From: Ligula intestinalis
Taxonomy: Eukaryota > Platyhelminthes > Cestoda > Diphyllobothriidea > Diphyllobothriidae
Direction of reading: 5' to 3'
Length of the DNA stretch: 64,000 nt
NCBI GenBank assembly: GCA_036362985.1
Contig: JAYGXS010000005.1
Span: 34,025,127-34,089,126, forward strand
The notes below the pieces were generated by a model that saw only the letters and a list, made by a program, of their open reading frames with translations, was not told where the DNA came from and did not search any database. The translations under genes and the position numbers were made by a program. Shown piece after piece: positions 53,241 to 64,000 of the stretch (position 1 is its first letter; the number at the start of each line of letters is the position of its first letter).

Positions 53241-54689
53241 CTCCTCTTGGTCGACGTCACAGGCTTATCTAAAAATAAGACGTCATCGCAGAAGTAAATT
53301 ATCTTCCAGAATGATGACTGGTAGACAATATGAAGGAATTTCTCTAATAAGCTTTCTACTTTAAAAAAATGCCTTGAGCGTAGGATTTTCCTGATGAAAT
53401 TTAAATGCTTGCATCTTTTTCCCTATTACCTGCGTAGAGAAGATCGGCAGATGTTCACTGTCAAGAGTGTCCATAGTCATATAATGGTACTTTTAGTTAA
53501 AAAATAAGATCGTCGAACTGCTTGCGTGTTTTGGTCCCCTCTGTTCTCTTCTGGGCAAAATACTGTCATTTATAATGCGCCAGGGAGTGACCTTACTTAT
53601 ACTGCAAACACTTGCTAACGACTCACTCGGCATTCCTTCTACCGAAAAGTTCCGTATTCGTTTGTTGTCTACTGCAGATGGAAGTTGTTTGGACACCTTT
53701 CGCATACAGGCGTGGCTGAGAAAAGTAACAGCATATTGCGAGTGTTCATATGTGTGCTTATTTACTGTCCTTATTATCGGTGTGGTTAGCCAAACTACAG
53801 CCCAACAAGATTATCACTGTGTTTTATGGTTCATAAACGAACAAACTTGCAACGTGGATATTTTTTAACTGAAATCAACCTTATTTATCCAAATATAATG
53901 CAATTTCTCCTACTTGCATTAACCGGATTTTTAGGAAAGCAAAACAACATTTTTCGTTCTCTGACCAGGTATACTTAAAGCTTTTCAGTATTATAATTGT
54001 ATTAGGTTATAGTATAACACACATAAACAAGAGGTTTTGATCCGTAAATTTTGTTAGCATAGGAAATTCCATCGATATCAAGAAACGTTTGATTTTGCCC
54101 GATTCTGTCACGATTGATCTGAGCTGTGAGGTGTTCTTCAAGACAAAAGCATTTGATCCTAATATTAATTCAATGAACAACATTAAACATGTGTTAAACC
54201 ACAGGCTCAATCGTCAATCTTGACAGTTAACCAATAAAACAGTCTACTGTATACCGATGTCAGAACAATTACACGAGGATTTTCCGAAACTATTTTTTTT
54301 CCTTTCTTGAATGGTTTTAAATGCACGTGTTTGCATGATTTTGTCGATTGCACTTCACAGGAATAAAAGTACTCAAAAGATCACATGTCCACAGTCTGGT
54401 CAGTGACAGAGAAGGTCATGTATATTTAGCTGATAAACATGTCATTTTAATTTTATCGGGAGAACTGTTTTTCCGTAAAATTACTGTCTGGTTTTTGGTG
54501 ACGGCGGATTTCAAGCAAGCCGAGGCCCTGAAAATTCAGTGTATGCTTAATGGTTCCCAGCATTCCCAATCGATTGCGCATAGACATCTGCCGAGTGCCA
54601 AGTGTTTATAAAATAAACTTCAAAATCAGATGTCCTCTGAAAGTGGTGAATGCTTGAGCATTCTTATTTTATGCAGATGAGCTCTTTTT
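53241..54689. other. No recognisable gene
   Basis: Short frames on both strands around 53,493-53,868 overlap antiparallel and are not recognised. Confidence 0.4.
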
Positions 54690-56430
54690 TGTAGACTCAA
54701 TCAAACTTAATCTGCGAGATAGACTAAAGGATGTGAACGTCCAAATAAAGCGTGAGATTTCCAGGCTAAACGGCCTTTTTGTTAGTCAGCTTTTTACTTC
54801 TTCATCTTCCGCTCCCCTCTCCTCGGATGAAATTTGGAAGAGTCTTTAGCGTCTCACTGGTTAACGCAATACACTAGCACATGTAGATGCTGATTAAGAT
54901 TTACATCTTTTAAATGCAAACTTCATCCACACTCCCACTGCCCCCAATCTTCCAACAGAAGTCTTTTCCTTATTACCACGTGTCTTGGTTCCTGTGTCTG
55001 TGGAAACAGTGATGAAACATCTTAAAAAGGCTCGAGGTTCAGCAGCTGCAGGACCAGATGGGATCTCACCATTTCTCCTGAAATCCTGCTCTTTTCAGTT
55101 AGCACCTGCATTGACACACCTCATCAACTTGTTCTTCGTGGAGTCTAAGATTCCTGATGAGTGGAGATCAGTGAGAATCACTTTAATCCCGAAAAAATCC
55201 TCTACTGGTCCAAAATCTTTTCGTCCAATTGCCTGCCCTTCTGCACTTTTGAAACTTGCTGAACGAGTTGCTTTAGACATCATCATGCCTTTTCTTCCGA
55301 CTATTCAGATCCCTTGCAATTTGCGTATAAAGATAGGCGTAGTATACTAGACGCTGTTGCTCTGGTAGTTCATTCTGCTCTGAGAGATTTAAATAAGGGC
55401 TGCTGTGCATATGGTTGTGCTTTTCTTGACTACTCTTCAGCCTTTAATACGATTTCGCGGCATCTACTTCTTAACGAAACTTCTGCGTGCGGCTCTCCCG
55501 GCTGGGCTGTCTCTTGCATCGAGGGCTATTTCACTTACCGCACTCAACTCCTTCAGTGCGGAAAGCGAAAATCCATGGTCCTTCCAAACAACTGTGGAGT
55601 TCTTCAAGCGGCTATATTATCCCCTCCTCTCTTCGCTCTCCACACTGACAACCTACGATCGACAAACGAATGCTTGTGTGTTAAATATGCTGATGATATG
55701 GTTGATGGCCGTCCTCTCAAAAGTCAATCACATCTCCAAATACTGAAGGGTGGCCTAGACCATGTCTCAACATGGTCGTCAGCAAATGGCCTTCTACTTA
55801 ACGCGCGAAAATCAGTCCAGTGTATTTTTCGACTTCGACCCTCTCCCATTCCCGAACTTATTAACATTCTGCCCACCGATGTATCCTCTTTCCAATACCT
55901 TGACGTTACACTAGCATCCAACCTTACATTTACTCTTCATAGAGAAGGTCTTTTTATCAAAATCCGTAAACCATTATATTATATCCGCCACTTACGTTCA
56001 TATCACATACCGCAAGCCCTAATCTGGCGTTTTGTAGATGCCTGTATTCACCCCTCATTCATTACTGCTCTCCAGTTATTTTTCCAGCCTTACTTAAAAA
56101 AGACCTAGTCATTTTGAAACGTAGCCTCCGAATGCTCTCTTCAGCTGCCGATTTTTCCTATGTTTTTTAACTGACCTTATAGTATAAGGCCACTTTAAAA
56201 CGGTCAAACAATTTGCCGATCGTATTCTTAATGAGGTCACCCGCCCTCTCGATTCTGAACTAATGAATGCGAAGTCTTCCCGTTCCATGCGTCGAGGTTT
56301 CCACCATATGTCTTGCCGCACATCAGCATATCAGCATTCGGTACTCCCATTCCTAGCATGTTACCTCACGTGTGAAGAAGCGGAAATTGAGAAGTTGAAA
56401 TCTGATCTGTCTCCATAGTAGACGTAGATA
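54690..56430 (+). mobile_element. CR1/Rex-like LINE, RT region and 3' end, broken
   Basis: A decayed upstream part with stops (about 54,690-54,984) leads into two frames. 54,985-55,300 reads VMKHLKKARGSAAAGPDGISPFLLKSC, IPDEWRSVRITLIPKK, FRPIACPSALLKLAERV. 55,314-56,108 reads QFAYKDRRSILDAVALVVH, motif A FLDYSSAFNTI, YADD (motif C) at about 55,690, and WSSANGLLLNARKSVQ. A one-base deletion at about 55,300 separates them. The 3' region to about 56,430 is shared with 58,190-58,540. The endonuclease is missing. Confidence 0.85.
55314..56108 (+). pseudogene. LINE reverse transcriptase core segment
   Basis: 264 codons covering RT motifs from QFAYK onward, including the A and C motif aspartates. 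The usual 'GVPQGS.LSP.LF' motif B is degraded to GVLQAAILSPPLFALHTD, so the glycine-serine pair is lost, a sign of decay or a non-functional copy. The C-terminal thumb region ends early at a stop. Confidence 0.8.
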
Positions 56431-58189
56431 CCATGTAAAACTTGACTTGTGAGTATTACATGACTTTTTACCTCTTAACATGACTCATTACTTAACCTCC
56501 GTGAATAAGCCATTTTTGTCGCTGAAAATGTATGATGTTTATTTGTAGACAAAGCAAGATTCTCTCCCTCCCGCTCTATGAAGCTAAGTCGCTGAGCAAA
56601 ATTAATGTCCACAAAACTTCAACCATATATATGCTGTGGGTCAACTGAAATTACTTACGATGCTTAGTAACTTCTCTAAAAAGCTCTTCTAAATGATGCT
56701 GCAATGATGGATGCCAATGTATTCCACCTTTTACCGCAGTAACGTCCATGAAAAAGTACAAAGTTTGGCCGCCTTTTTCACTCATTTGCAAACGCTAGGA
56801 CAAACTTTTCTCCTTTTACTGGGGCCACTTTCGCTGTTTGGTCCCATTTTTGTAGATGTACAAGACCGTTGCCAACATAAATACTAAGATATTGCTAAAA
56901 CTTTTGTAGGCACGCGATGGGAAATCTTGAAGTAACCCTCGACAAATTATAGAATGGCGCGCACTTACAGAGACAAGGAGGTATATCTGAAAGCTCCCAT
57001 AAACGGCCGAAGGAAACTGAAATGATCACTTATGGCACACTTATCAGCACTCCCTGCAAAAGGATTACTGACTTGGTTACTGAGACGTGCAGCAAACACG
57101 CTACCAGCTGGCTCACGAATCGGTCACCCTCTCCCCCCCCTCTCTATCGGTTTCCATCAGTAACAGCAAATTACATGCCAAGGAGCAGCTATGGATGCCC
57201 AACCAGTCAGGCTTTATTAAAGTGTCACAGGGGCTGAAGTTGCGCTGCGACCACTTGATGACAAAAAGTAGGGTCACATGTGCACACACAGGTGATGTCA
57301 TGTCTAGAGGGCGCTGATTAGAAAGGCCACGTGAAATTCAATTTTCGTCGGATCGGTCTAGTGGCATTGGTGACAGCGGGCTTCTCAATCTTTTTGCTTC
57401 CGACGCCGCTGGTTTGAGGAAAAAGGCATTTTCTCCCAACATGGCCCAACACTAGACGTCCGCTACAGACATAAAAGAAGGTATTTGACACAGATCCGTT
57501 AGCCAATTGGACCTTGGTATGGTCCAGCGCATCTACGGTCGAGTCTGCCGTCCGCACAACCTTCGTCAGAAACACATCTCAGCAGTCTCCCCTCTGACCA
57601 TCGATTTCGATTGTGTCCACGACGAGCCTCAGCAGGCTGAAGCAACGCCGTGACTCCCGCGGGATTACAGTAAAATTAGACTCGCGGAGGATCTACCCCA
57701 TTTCCACACCGGAGCCGATGGCAAAACAAAAGTCAGGAAAACCGGCGATGTGTGAGGGCGCAGATGGCTGGCGCGACCAACACTCAATACGTGTATCCCC
57801 CCCAAGACCCGTCAGTTTTTCATGAGTCAGACGTGAGCACAGCCATGTCAACTGATGGTATGGAGAGCGGTGATTCTTGATGGGGCAGATGATCCACTCA
57901 GGTTCTCGACAAAAAGATATGTCGCACCACAGTCTCCGACGCCGTAACCACTGCACGAGGGCATACCCTCGTGCCCACAACGCTGCAAAGATGCCAGGAT
58001 GCCGCCAACGCATTTGACTCTCGAACTTGCGAAGTCTTCAAAAACTACTGTACCGAATCGACAGTCCGGTTTATTGGACGCACTCACCTGTGCTGCGACG
58101 TAAATCCGATCTACGTCACCATTCTCGGAGAACCCTTAAAACCCACTCAATCTATAGATGCCACCAGTCTCCCCCGCGTTCTCTATCAC
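56431..58189. other. No recognisable gene, GC-richer part
   Basis: From about 57,000 the sequence is GC-richer with many overlapping frames on both strands (57,318-58,222), none recognised. It may be the body of an unrecognised element lying between two LINE 3' ends. Confidence 0.35.
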
Positions 58190-58540
58190 TCTGTGGTAAT
58201 TTTTCCAGCCTTGCTTAAATAAAGACTTGTTGACTTTTAAACGCATCCTCCGAATGCTCTCTTCAGCTGCTTTCTATTTAGCTGATATTATAATATAGCG
58301 ACACCTAAAAGCCAGTCAAACAGTTTGCTGATCGCGCTCTTGGTGAGGTTGCTCATCAACTTTGCTCTGAATTAATGGCTGCGACGTCTTCCCGTACTAC
58401 GCGCCGAAGCTTCCGACGTATGTCCTGCCGCACACCGGCACTCTGCAATCCTATTCCCAGCACGGTGCCTCACCGGCAAGGATACGGACATCCAGAAGCT
58501 GGGATTAGACCTCTTTCTCGAAATCCACCTCTCCCTTAAC
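58190..58540 (+). repeat. CR1/Rex-like LINE 3' end, second copy
   Basis: 'TTTTTCCAGCCTT.CTTAAA', 'CTCCGAATGCTCTCTTCAGCTGC', 'GCGACGTCTTCCCGTACTACG' and following match 56,075-56,400 in order. Only the 3' ~350 bases of the element are present. Confidence 0.8.
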
Positions 58541-60838
58541 CTAAGTGCAAATTGCCGTCTCGGTTCACACTGGTAGTAAACTCCTGTAATGGCTGTACTA
58601 CATTCGCATCGGAAACCAGGGGAATCCACCTACAGTGTGACCACTCATTCAACTTGACCGAACAACCGCGTACTCACGTTGAAGCGGAGGCAGGGAGTCA
58701 AGCGAACAACCGCCAACAGCATCACCAGTCTAGCCGCCTAGATGTCGAGTTGTACTCACGCTTGCCAGGCTAGCCAGAGCTCACAGTCTGTCAGCGCCCT
58801 TCCACCAACGTGCTAAGACCTACGGCGTGTGATCCCTTAACACGCAAGCCACTCTCCACCCACCACCGTTCTGTTGACCACGAAAAGGTTAATCAAACAG
58901 CCCGCATCTCTGTGTGACGTAGATCATACTTCATGCATTTGCAACAATTTTTTAAAAAAGGACTAAAAATTCAACCCCGTCAGGATCAACTAGCGGGGGC
59001 AGGAGGGAGGGGGGCGTAAGGAAAGGGCGGGAGCCACAAAGCCTCCAGACATAAAGTAAAGTGCGCGAGGGGGGAAGTGGGTGCGTGTGTTTGCACACAA
59101 AACAGAAAACTTTGAAAATACAGGAAAAAAAGGAAGCAATCCTAACTTCAGTCTTGTTTTGTTTTTCTTCAAGGAAATTATAACCAAACTCAAAAAGGAC
59201 TAACGAGGAATAGGTAGGAGGTCACCAGTGTTGTGCCACGATTGTTTACTATATGCATACATGTAACGTTGAATAGAGTTACTTTGAAGAAACCTACTAG
59301 TATCCTACTCATAAGACTGTTGGGGGGAGGGGGGCAGGTGGGTGGAGATGTGTGCGTAAGTGCTAATTTGGTGGGTGGGGGGAGGAAGAGGTGGAATTTT
59401 GCCTAGGGATGGTGCAAAGCGGACTACGGAGGATATGGTCGTTCACCTGGAATATAATTACTATGAATATATATATATATATACCTTAAAGTGGAAAGAA
59501 TACACCCGACGGATAAGTACCTTTGGATCACCGTTGCAAAACTCCACGAAGAGCAAAGTACTGTGTTTGTTGAAAACAGCAGGGGGGGGGCGGGGGCGGC
59601 GGGATAAGTGACGCCTAACAGACAAACTTACGCAAAACGTGAAGTAGGGAATGAAGCCTTCCAAAGAATAAGCAAACATAAAGTATGCATATGTGCAGAT
59701 GAGACACAGGGGGGGAGAAACAGAAGGAAAGAGAGGAGGGTATTGCACATGCTAGGGTGAGGCGAAAGCCACAGCTTTTGGGGACGATGAACGGGAAGCC
59801 AGAGTCCGGGCAGAACATGGCGGGGGTGAGGGATGAACTGCGAGGTACGGAGCGGAATTAGAGTCTGTCGAGACGGGCAGCTACGCGGACCTCTTCATCC
59901 TTAACCCACATCACAGGTGCCACTCTGAAATAGACAGTGGAGGGAGGGAGAGATAATTTTCTAAGATGAGACAACAGCAGGCACGGAATAAGAAAAAAAG
60001 GACATATGAAAACAGAAACGCAGATTCTGGCTAGAGGCGAATGACCTTTGCGCACACGTACATAATCACACTCAATTAGGGGTGCATCAGGATATCCATG
60101 TCAACAAAAAGGTTAGTAAATGCAAGTTCCCAAAATGAGGTCGTCTTCAGCCAGATGGAAACAACACCTTTTCTAGAGCAACTTTTTTCCCACGAGGGAG
60201 GCGATTACCGGCCTCAAAGTTCTACTCGACTAACAACAGAAGGCCCCAGAGCCTGGTGGTATGCTGCAGAAAAAGCCAAACTTGGCTATGACATATTGGC
60301 AGTTTATAACCAAATTTAGGACAAATGGTAAACGACTATGTCTTATTCTACATCACTTTTCCTAATGAGCTGTATGTAACTGGGCAACATAAGCGCTTCT
60401 GACTACTACCCTTAGCGACTACCAGGGAACCTAACCAGGACAGAAGTTTCTTCCCTTAGGTCTCCATCGTGTTGATGACGAGAGTGGCTCTACTGGTAGC
60501 AAGGAAAAAGACTGACGACTAACTGGCTCACACACTTCAATGTCCTGAAAATATAAAAACTGTGTCGAGCAAGGCTTTAAGTAGACACACACGCTTCGAC
60601 GCCTCCGAGGGAGTAACAATGCCGGATCGAGCGCAGCAACACTAAACTCGTGAGGTGGACGGACGGTGGAAACTCCACGAATAACGAAACAATCGGAATC
60701 CACAACCTACTTGCGATGCTCTCATAAACTGACCCGTGTCCACTGCGACGCGTTCAGTAGTCAAGGTTACCGACCAGCTGCTTTCACGCGTCCACCCAGC
60801 ACACTTCGAGCGCGGTTTGAAAACAAACCTGGCGGCGG
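58541..60838. other. No gene; simple-sequence-rich
   Basis: Contains G-rich runs at about 58,996-59,016, 59,320-59,395 and 59,580-59,602 and a TA run at 59,466-59,482. Open frames here are driven by these biased tracts. The G-runs could form quadruplexes. Confidence 0.5.
59580..59602 (+). repeat. G-rich tract
   Basis: A run of eight or more G followed by CGGGGGCGGCGGG; potential G-quadruplex on the plus strand. Confidence 0.7.
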
Positions 60839-60842
60839 CGGC

Positions 60843-60883
60843 GTGGTGGTGGTGGTGGTGGTGGTGGTGGTGGTGGTGGTGGT
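60843..60883 (+). repeat. (GGT)n microsatellite
   Basis: Perfect GGT/GTG repeat of about 13 units, preceded by a short GGC run. Long poly-Val or poly-His frames across it are artefacts. Confidence 0.95.
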
Positions 60884-61155
60884 TCAATATCCAAACAACT
60901 TCCGCCAGCTAGTGTGTGCACCACAGTTGTCTGTGTGCATCAGCGAGTGGTATGAATACACAATCAGACCGACCGACTACAAATTAACAAACGCCAGCGA
61001 TATCCGATAGAGGTGTCGTTCCCGCCCCGAGTTGCAACTGCTAACAACATCGCGTTGGCAGGCTGGTATGGCTGCCATATCAGCCACCGGACTACGGGAG
61101 ACTTCCTAGCCCATGACAATCTAAAATGCATTTTCGATTCGAACAAATTGCCTAA

Positions 61156-61177
61156 GTGTGTGTGTGTGTGTGTGTGT
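61156..61177 (+). repeat. (GT)n microsatellite, tail of LINE
   Basis: Eleven GT units directly abut the 3' end of the minus-strand LINE fragment, which reads (minus) 'CCAACAATGGGTTACGAC' followed by (AC)n. It is probably the element's tail. Confidence 0.8.
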
Positions 61178-61890
61178 CGTAACCCATTGTTGGATCAGGA
61201 GTCCCTGTCAGAATCCAAACTGGTTGTAGTTTGACGACGGAGAAAAGCCGAGAAGTCGACTGGCTTGAGCCAAAAGTCCCCGGCGGTGAATTGGATACCT
61301 GGCCGAGAACTGCAGGGGAACAGATGCTGAGAGGCAGGCCGAGAAACGCCGCAGTCGGGACAGTTATCGGGCGTGGACGGGTCGGGCCGGTGTTGGCACT
61401 GGCGAAAGACCATTGAGTAGCAACTGCGTAGTTGAGGCAAGGTACAGCGAGTGGCCCTCGGGAGTTGTTTTTCTGAGGCCGCGATCGGAGGTGGATAGCT
61501 ACCCAAGAGGACCGGGGGGTAATAACTTCGTTTTTCTTTGACAACGGCTCTCTGGTGAAGACGCTGGAAGCCTGTCATGATGACAGAGCAATCAACGGGT
61601 AGACCCGAGAGACACGAAGCGACAGCTTTCTTGTGCAGAGCTCGAATATACGGCCGAACGTGGCGGCTGAGTTCAGGAGCTTGGCAACAGTGGTGATTAG
61701 GATGACTGGATTGCGAACAGGTCCACCAAAACTGCTGGCCCAAGAGTGTTGTGAGGGGAGACCGGCAGGACAAAGGCCTCAGCATGAAGAAGATCGATAG
61801 GCGACATTTTATAGCAACCCGTGATTGAGTGGAGGGCAGCGTTCTGAGCTGACTGAAGGTGGCGAAGGCTGTAAGAGCAGGTCATAGGAG
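61178..61890 (-). pseudogene. LINE ORF C-terminal fragment (Jockey/CR1 type), copy 2
   Basis: Minus strand, two frames: LRHLQSAQNAALHSITGCYKMSPIDLLHAEAFVLPVSPHNTL (61,740-61,885), then after a frameshift LLGQQFWWTCSQSSHPNHHCC ... CPDCGVSRPASQHLFPCSSRPGIQFTAGDFWLKPVDFSAFL (61,250-61,760). This is the post-RT region of a Jockey-superfamily LINE ('Q..QN.AL..ITGC' and a CPxC..HLF.C end). The RT itself is absent, so the copy is strongly 5'-truncated. Confidence 0.8.
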
Positions 61891-62309
61891 ACCAGATTGG
61901 TACCGCATAAATGAGGTGCCAGCACTTTGAATTGCCTAATTAGCGCCATGTAGCCTAGTCTCTAGTCAGGTCAAGATGCCGCCTTTTAAGCGAGCTTCTT
62001 GCCAACCGCCTGAACAAAGCATACTCTGTACAATATGCTTACGTAAATAGCATATTTCATTCTGGTTGGTTTATTATGCCCTTAAAAAATTCAAATAGAC
62101 ATCATAGAAAACACGCACGAAATTATTTTTTCCATTACTCTCGTATCAAATTACATCTTTTTTTAAATGGTTCACTTGAATAAACGGTATCTCTGGACCT
62201 AAAAAAAGTTCCGAATCAAGAGACTTACCGAAATCATAAATTACTCATTCATAATACATCGTATCCTCGTATCTGTCAATAAAGTGCACAGAAGGATTTA
62301 TACTTATGG
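61891..62309. other. No gene; possible R550 relic
   Basis: 62,130-62,290 has several short matches to R550 ('ATTCATAATACATCGTATCC', 'TGTCAATAAA'). Otherwise nothing. Confidence 0.4.
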
Positions 62310-62885
62310 CAGCAAAGGTAGTTTAAGTAGTGCACCTCATATACCCCCTAGTCTCGGCATTTTGTCCCCGTTAAATCGTAGTTTTATGGGCTTTGGGGAT
62401 GAGAAGATAAAATTTGAAGAAAATAATAGTTGTAGAAGTTAGTGGAAAGTGGAAAAATAGTTGAATTTGTTTCCCGCGACCGCTGGGAGTAAGTTGTTCC
62501 GCGTGTAAAACGAAGGTGTGCGCGGCGCTTCGCTCCGCGGACGACAATACTCTAACTCCAGGACGGTAAGTTGGACCTCAAGTAAGTTAAAGAAGACGAC
62601 CTCCTAACCACCATTTCTATTTTTCAAAAATTTCGAGAAACCTGCATTTTGATAATACGGTTTTTTGCAATACGTTAGGCGATAATACAGATTAGGAAAA
62701 CTCACAGATATAAATCAAAAACATTTCTAAATACAATAAAATAAAATGCATATAGCAGTCATTAAAGTATATTCCACTGCCTATCCTAATTTTCCACCCA
62801 TAAAACCCCTATAACCACCGTTTATGCAGGACAAATGTTGGGTCTAAGGGTATATGAGGTGCACTACCTAACCTACTTTTGCCCC
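62310..62885 (+). mobile_element. Non-autonomous TIR element (TIRX), copy 4
   Basis: The left end 'CAAAGGTAGTTTAAGTAGTG' and the reverse-complemented right end 'CAAAAGTAGGTTAGGTAGTG' pair and continue into GCACCTCATATACCC. The two ends stay similar for ~60 bases. The interior 'GTTTCCCGCGACCGCTGGGAG' matches the empty-site sequence of copy 3. Non-coding, ~575 bp; the cleanest uninterrupted copy. Confidence 0.78.
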
Positions 62886-62984
62886 TATGACAAACTTTTA
62901 TGAGCACTACGTGGTTTCTTCCTGATAGCCGACCGAAATGTACGACTTTCATGGGAAGGAATGCATATGGCATAGGGGGTTGGA

Positions 62985-63315
62985 AACCTTGAATAGCAGT
63001 GTAATGGCAAGCTGGGTCCGAAATGAATGAATGAATGAGGCCCTTGCTTCAAGTAGAACAATTTAAGAATGCGTAATTTGCTATCAAATGGGTATAAGAA
63101 AGGATATTTTCGTGCATGTTTTCTACAAAATATATCTGGACTTAGAGGGGCATCGCAAATCATTGAGAAAAACGCATACTACTTAAGAAGTCAGAAGAGT
63201 AGGCATCTTTTGTGGGGGGGAGGGGGCGATCAGAGAGAAATCCATTCAGGAGCTGGCATCCTTACAGTTCTCTTAAGAGTAGACTGTATAATAATCCGTG
63301 TTACAACCCTGCTCA
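62985..63315 (+). repeat. Dispersed repeat R550, partial copy
   Basis: 'AATTTGCTATCAAATGGGTA', 'AAAGGATATTTTCGTGCATG', 'TTTTCTACAAAATATATCTG' and 'ATTACAACCCTGCTC'-like end follow the order of copy 1 (33,205-33,440). Confidence 0.65.
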
Positions 63316-63369
63316 AATAATTTTTTTCAAATCGAAAACACACTTTTTTTCAAAATTCGGCTGACACTT

Positions 63370-63765
63370 AATGAGGTCAGTGGTCACTGGCTGTATACTT
63401 AGACCAGCAGCCCGGTCGATCGGCCTAAAGCGTTTGGGCCCGGCGTGCGCCGACGACTCTCCTCGACGACCCGCCCGCAATCTGTGCTGTTTGGCACTGC
63501 GCCCAGATGACAAGGTGTACAAGGCACCAACGAAGGACCCGACCGCGCCAGACCCGCATATTTGCACAAGCATCACATCGAGCTGTACACACCGGTCCCC
63601 GGCCAGCGTGTCACCTCCGTACGGACAGGCACATATGCAACGAACAGATATCTGTACATGCGGCATGTCAGCGAAAAATCAGATAGCGACAGCTGGTGCG
63701 AATCGACACAGCTCCACACGGCAGCAGGCGGGCGGGCCGGCGGGAGACCATCTCTTCATCTAATA
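63370..63765. other. GC-rich, CpG-containing segment
   Basis: About 400 bases much richer in G, C and CpG than the rest of the window, with antiparallel overlapping frames (63,371-63,763 plus; 63,313-63,666 minus). No family recognised. Could be an exon, promoter region or GC-rich repeat; it abuts the purine tract. Confidence 0.35.
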
Positions 63766-63778
63766 AATTGGAGGCGGA

Positions 63779-64000
63779 TGAGGGGGAGGAGGAGGAGGAG
63801 GGGGAGGAGGAAGAGAAAGAGAAAGAGAAGGAGGAAGAGAAAGAGAAGGAGGAAGAGAAAGAGGAGGAGGAGAAAGAGGAAGAGAAAGAGAAGGAGGAAG
63901 AGACAGATAAAGAGAAGGAGGAAGAGAAAGAGGAGGAGGAAGAGAAAGAGAAAGAGAAGGAGGAAGAGAAAGAGAAGGAGGAAGAGAAAGAGGAGGAGGA
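63779..64000 (+). repeat. Purine (GA-rich) tandem tract running off the window
   Basis: At least 220 bases almost entirely of G and A, made of GAGGAA, GAAAGA and GAGGAG units with higher-order repetition. Its homopurine/homopyrimidine character could allow triplex (H-DNA) formation. The true length is unknown because it reaches the window edge. Confidence 0.95.

Noticed and set aside
60642..60887. Poly-His or poly-Val protein
   Set aside because: Created by the (GGT)n microsatellite.

Overview
This is eukaryotic DNA, AT-rich and almost entirely made of transposable-element debris. No multi-exon host gene, rRNA or bacterial operon could be recognised. The mix of elements (RTE-like and CR1/Jockey-like LINEs, many Penelope-like elements (PLEs) with GIY-YIG endonuclease, hammerhead-bearing short repeats, Tc1-like transposase remnants, a Helitron fragment, tRNA-derived repeats) fits a flatworm, perhaps a cestode or trematode. 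That placement rests on remembered family resemblance and is an inference.

Layout. 0-5 kb: a direct repeat pair, an inverted repeat pair and a dispersed repeat. 6.4-7.4 kb: two tRNA-derived repeats beside a broken Tc1-like transposase. 8.1-8.35 kb: a decayed hammerhead-bearing repeat. 9.9-12.0 kb: the best-preserved gene, an uninterrupted 677-codon RTE-like reverse transcriptase (minus strand) that lacks its endonuclease domain. 12.9-15.1 kb: a nearly full-length but broken PLE (reverse transcriptase plus GIY-YIG). 15.2-16.0 kb: a palindrome carrying three hammerhead ribozymes. 17.2-19.8 kb: two copies of a non-autonomous element with long terminal inverted repeats (TIRs) and a tRNA-derived repeat. 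22-26.4 kb: PLE pieces, a third TIR-element copy interrupted by a foldback unit, and a second foldback unit. 26.4-31.1 kb: AT-rich, nothing recognised. 31-36 kb: PLE tails, a hammerhead and a palindromic repeat. 36-40.8 kb: nothing recognised. 40.8-46.3 kb: PLE pieces, a third foldback unit, and palindromic repeats with decayed hammerheads. 46.6-48.9 kb: Helitron N-terminal fragment, LINE tail and a minus-strand hammerhead. 51-53.3 kb: tRNA-derived repeat, PLE tail, Tc1-like remnant. 54.7-58.5 kb: CR1/Rex-like LINE and a second copy of its 3' end. 59-64 kb: microsatellites, a LINE tail, the fourth TIR element and a long purine tract that runs off the end.

The connecting theme is PLE-type retrotransposition. 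At least eight PLE-derived pieces occur. Three foldback units (23.6, 25.9 and 42.3 kb) can be read as head-to-head inverted dimers of 5'-truncated PLE 3' ends; two of them have 12-bp target-site duplications. Several tails or PLE-associated repeats carry hammerhead cores (CUGANGA, then GAAA), in at least four sequence-unrelated versions. Two of these versions can be folded by hand into a well-supported three-stem ribozyme, and a third folds with a weak stem II. Hammerheads in PLEs and in flatworm SINEs are already known. The density, variety and repeated association with inverted dimers here is the most interesting signal in the window.
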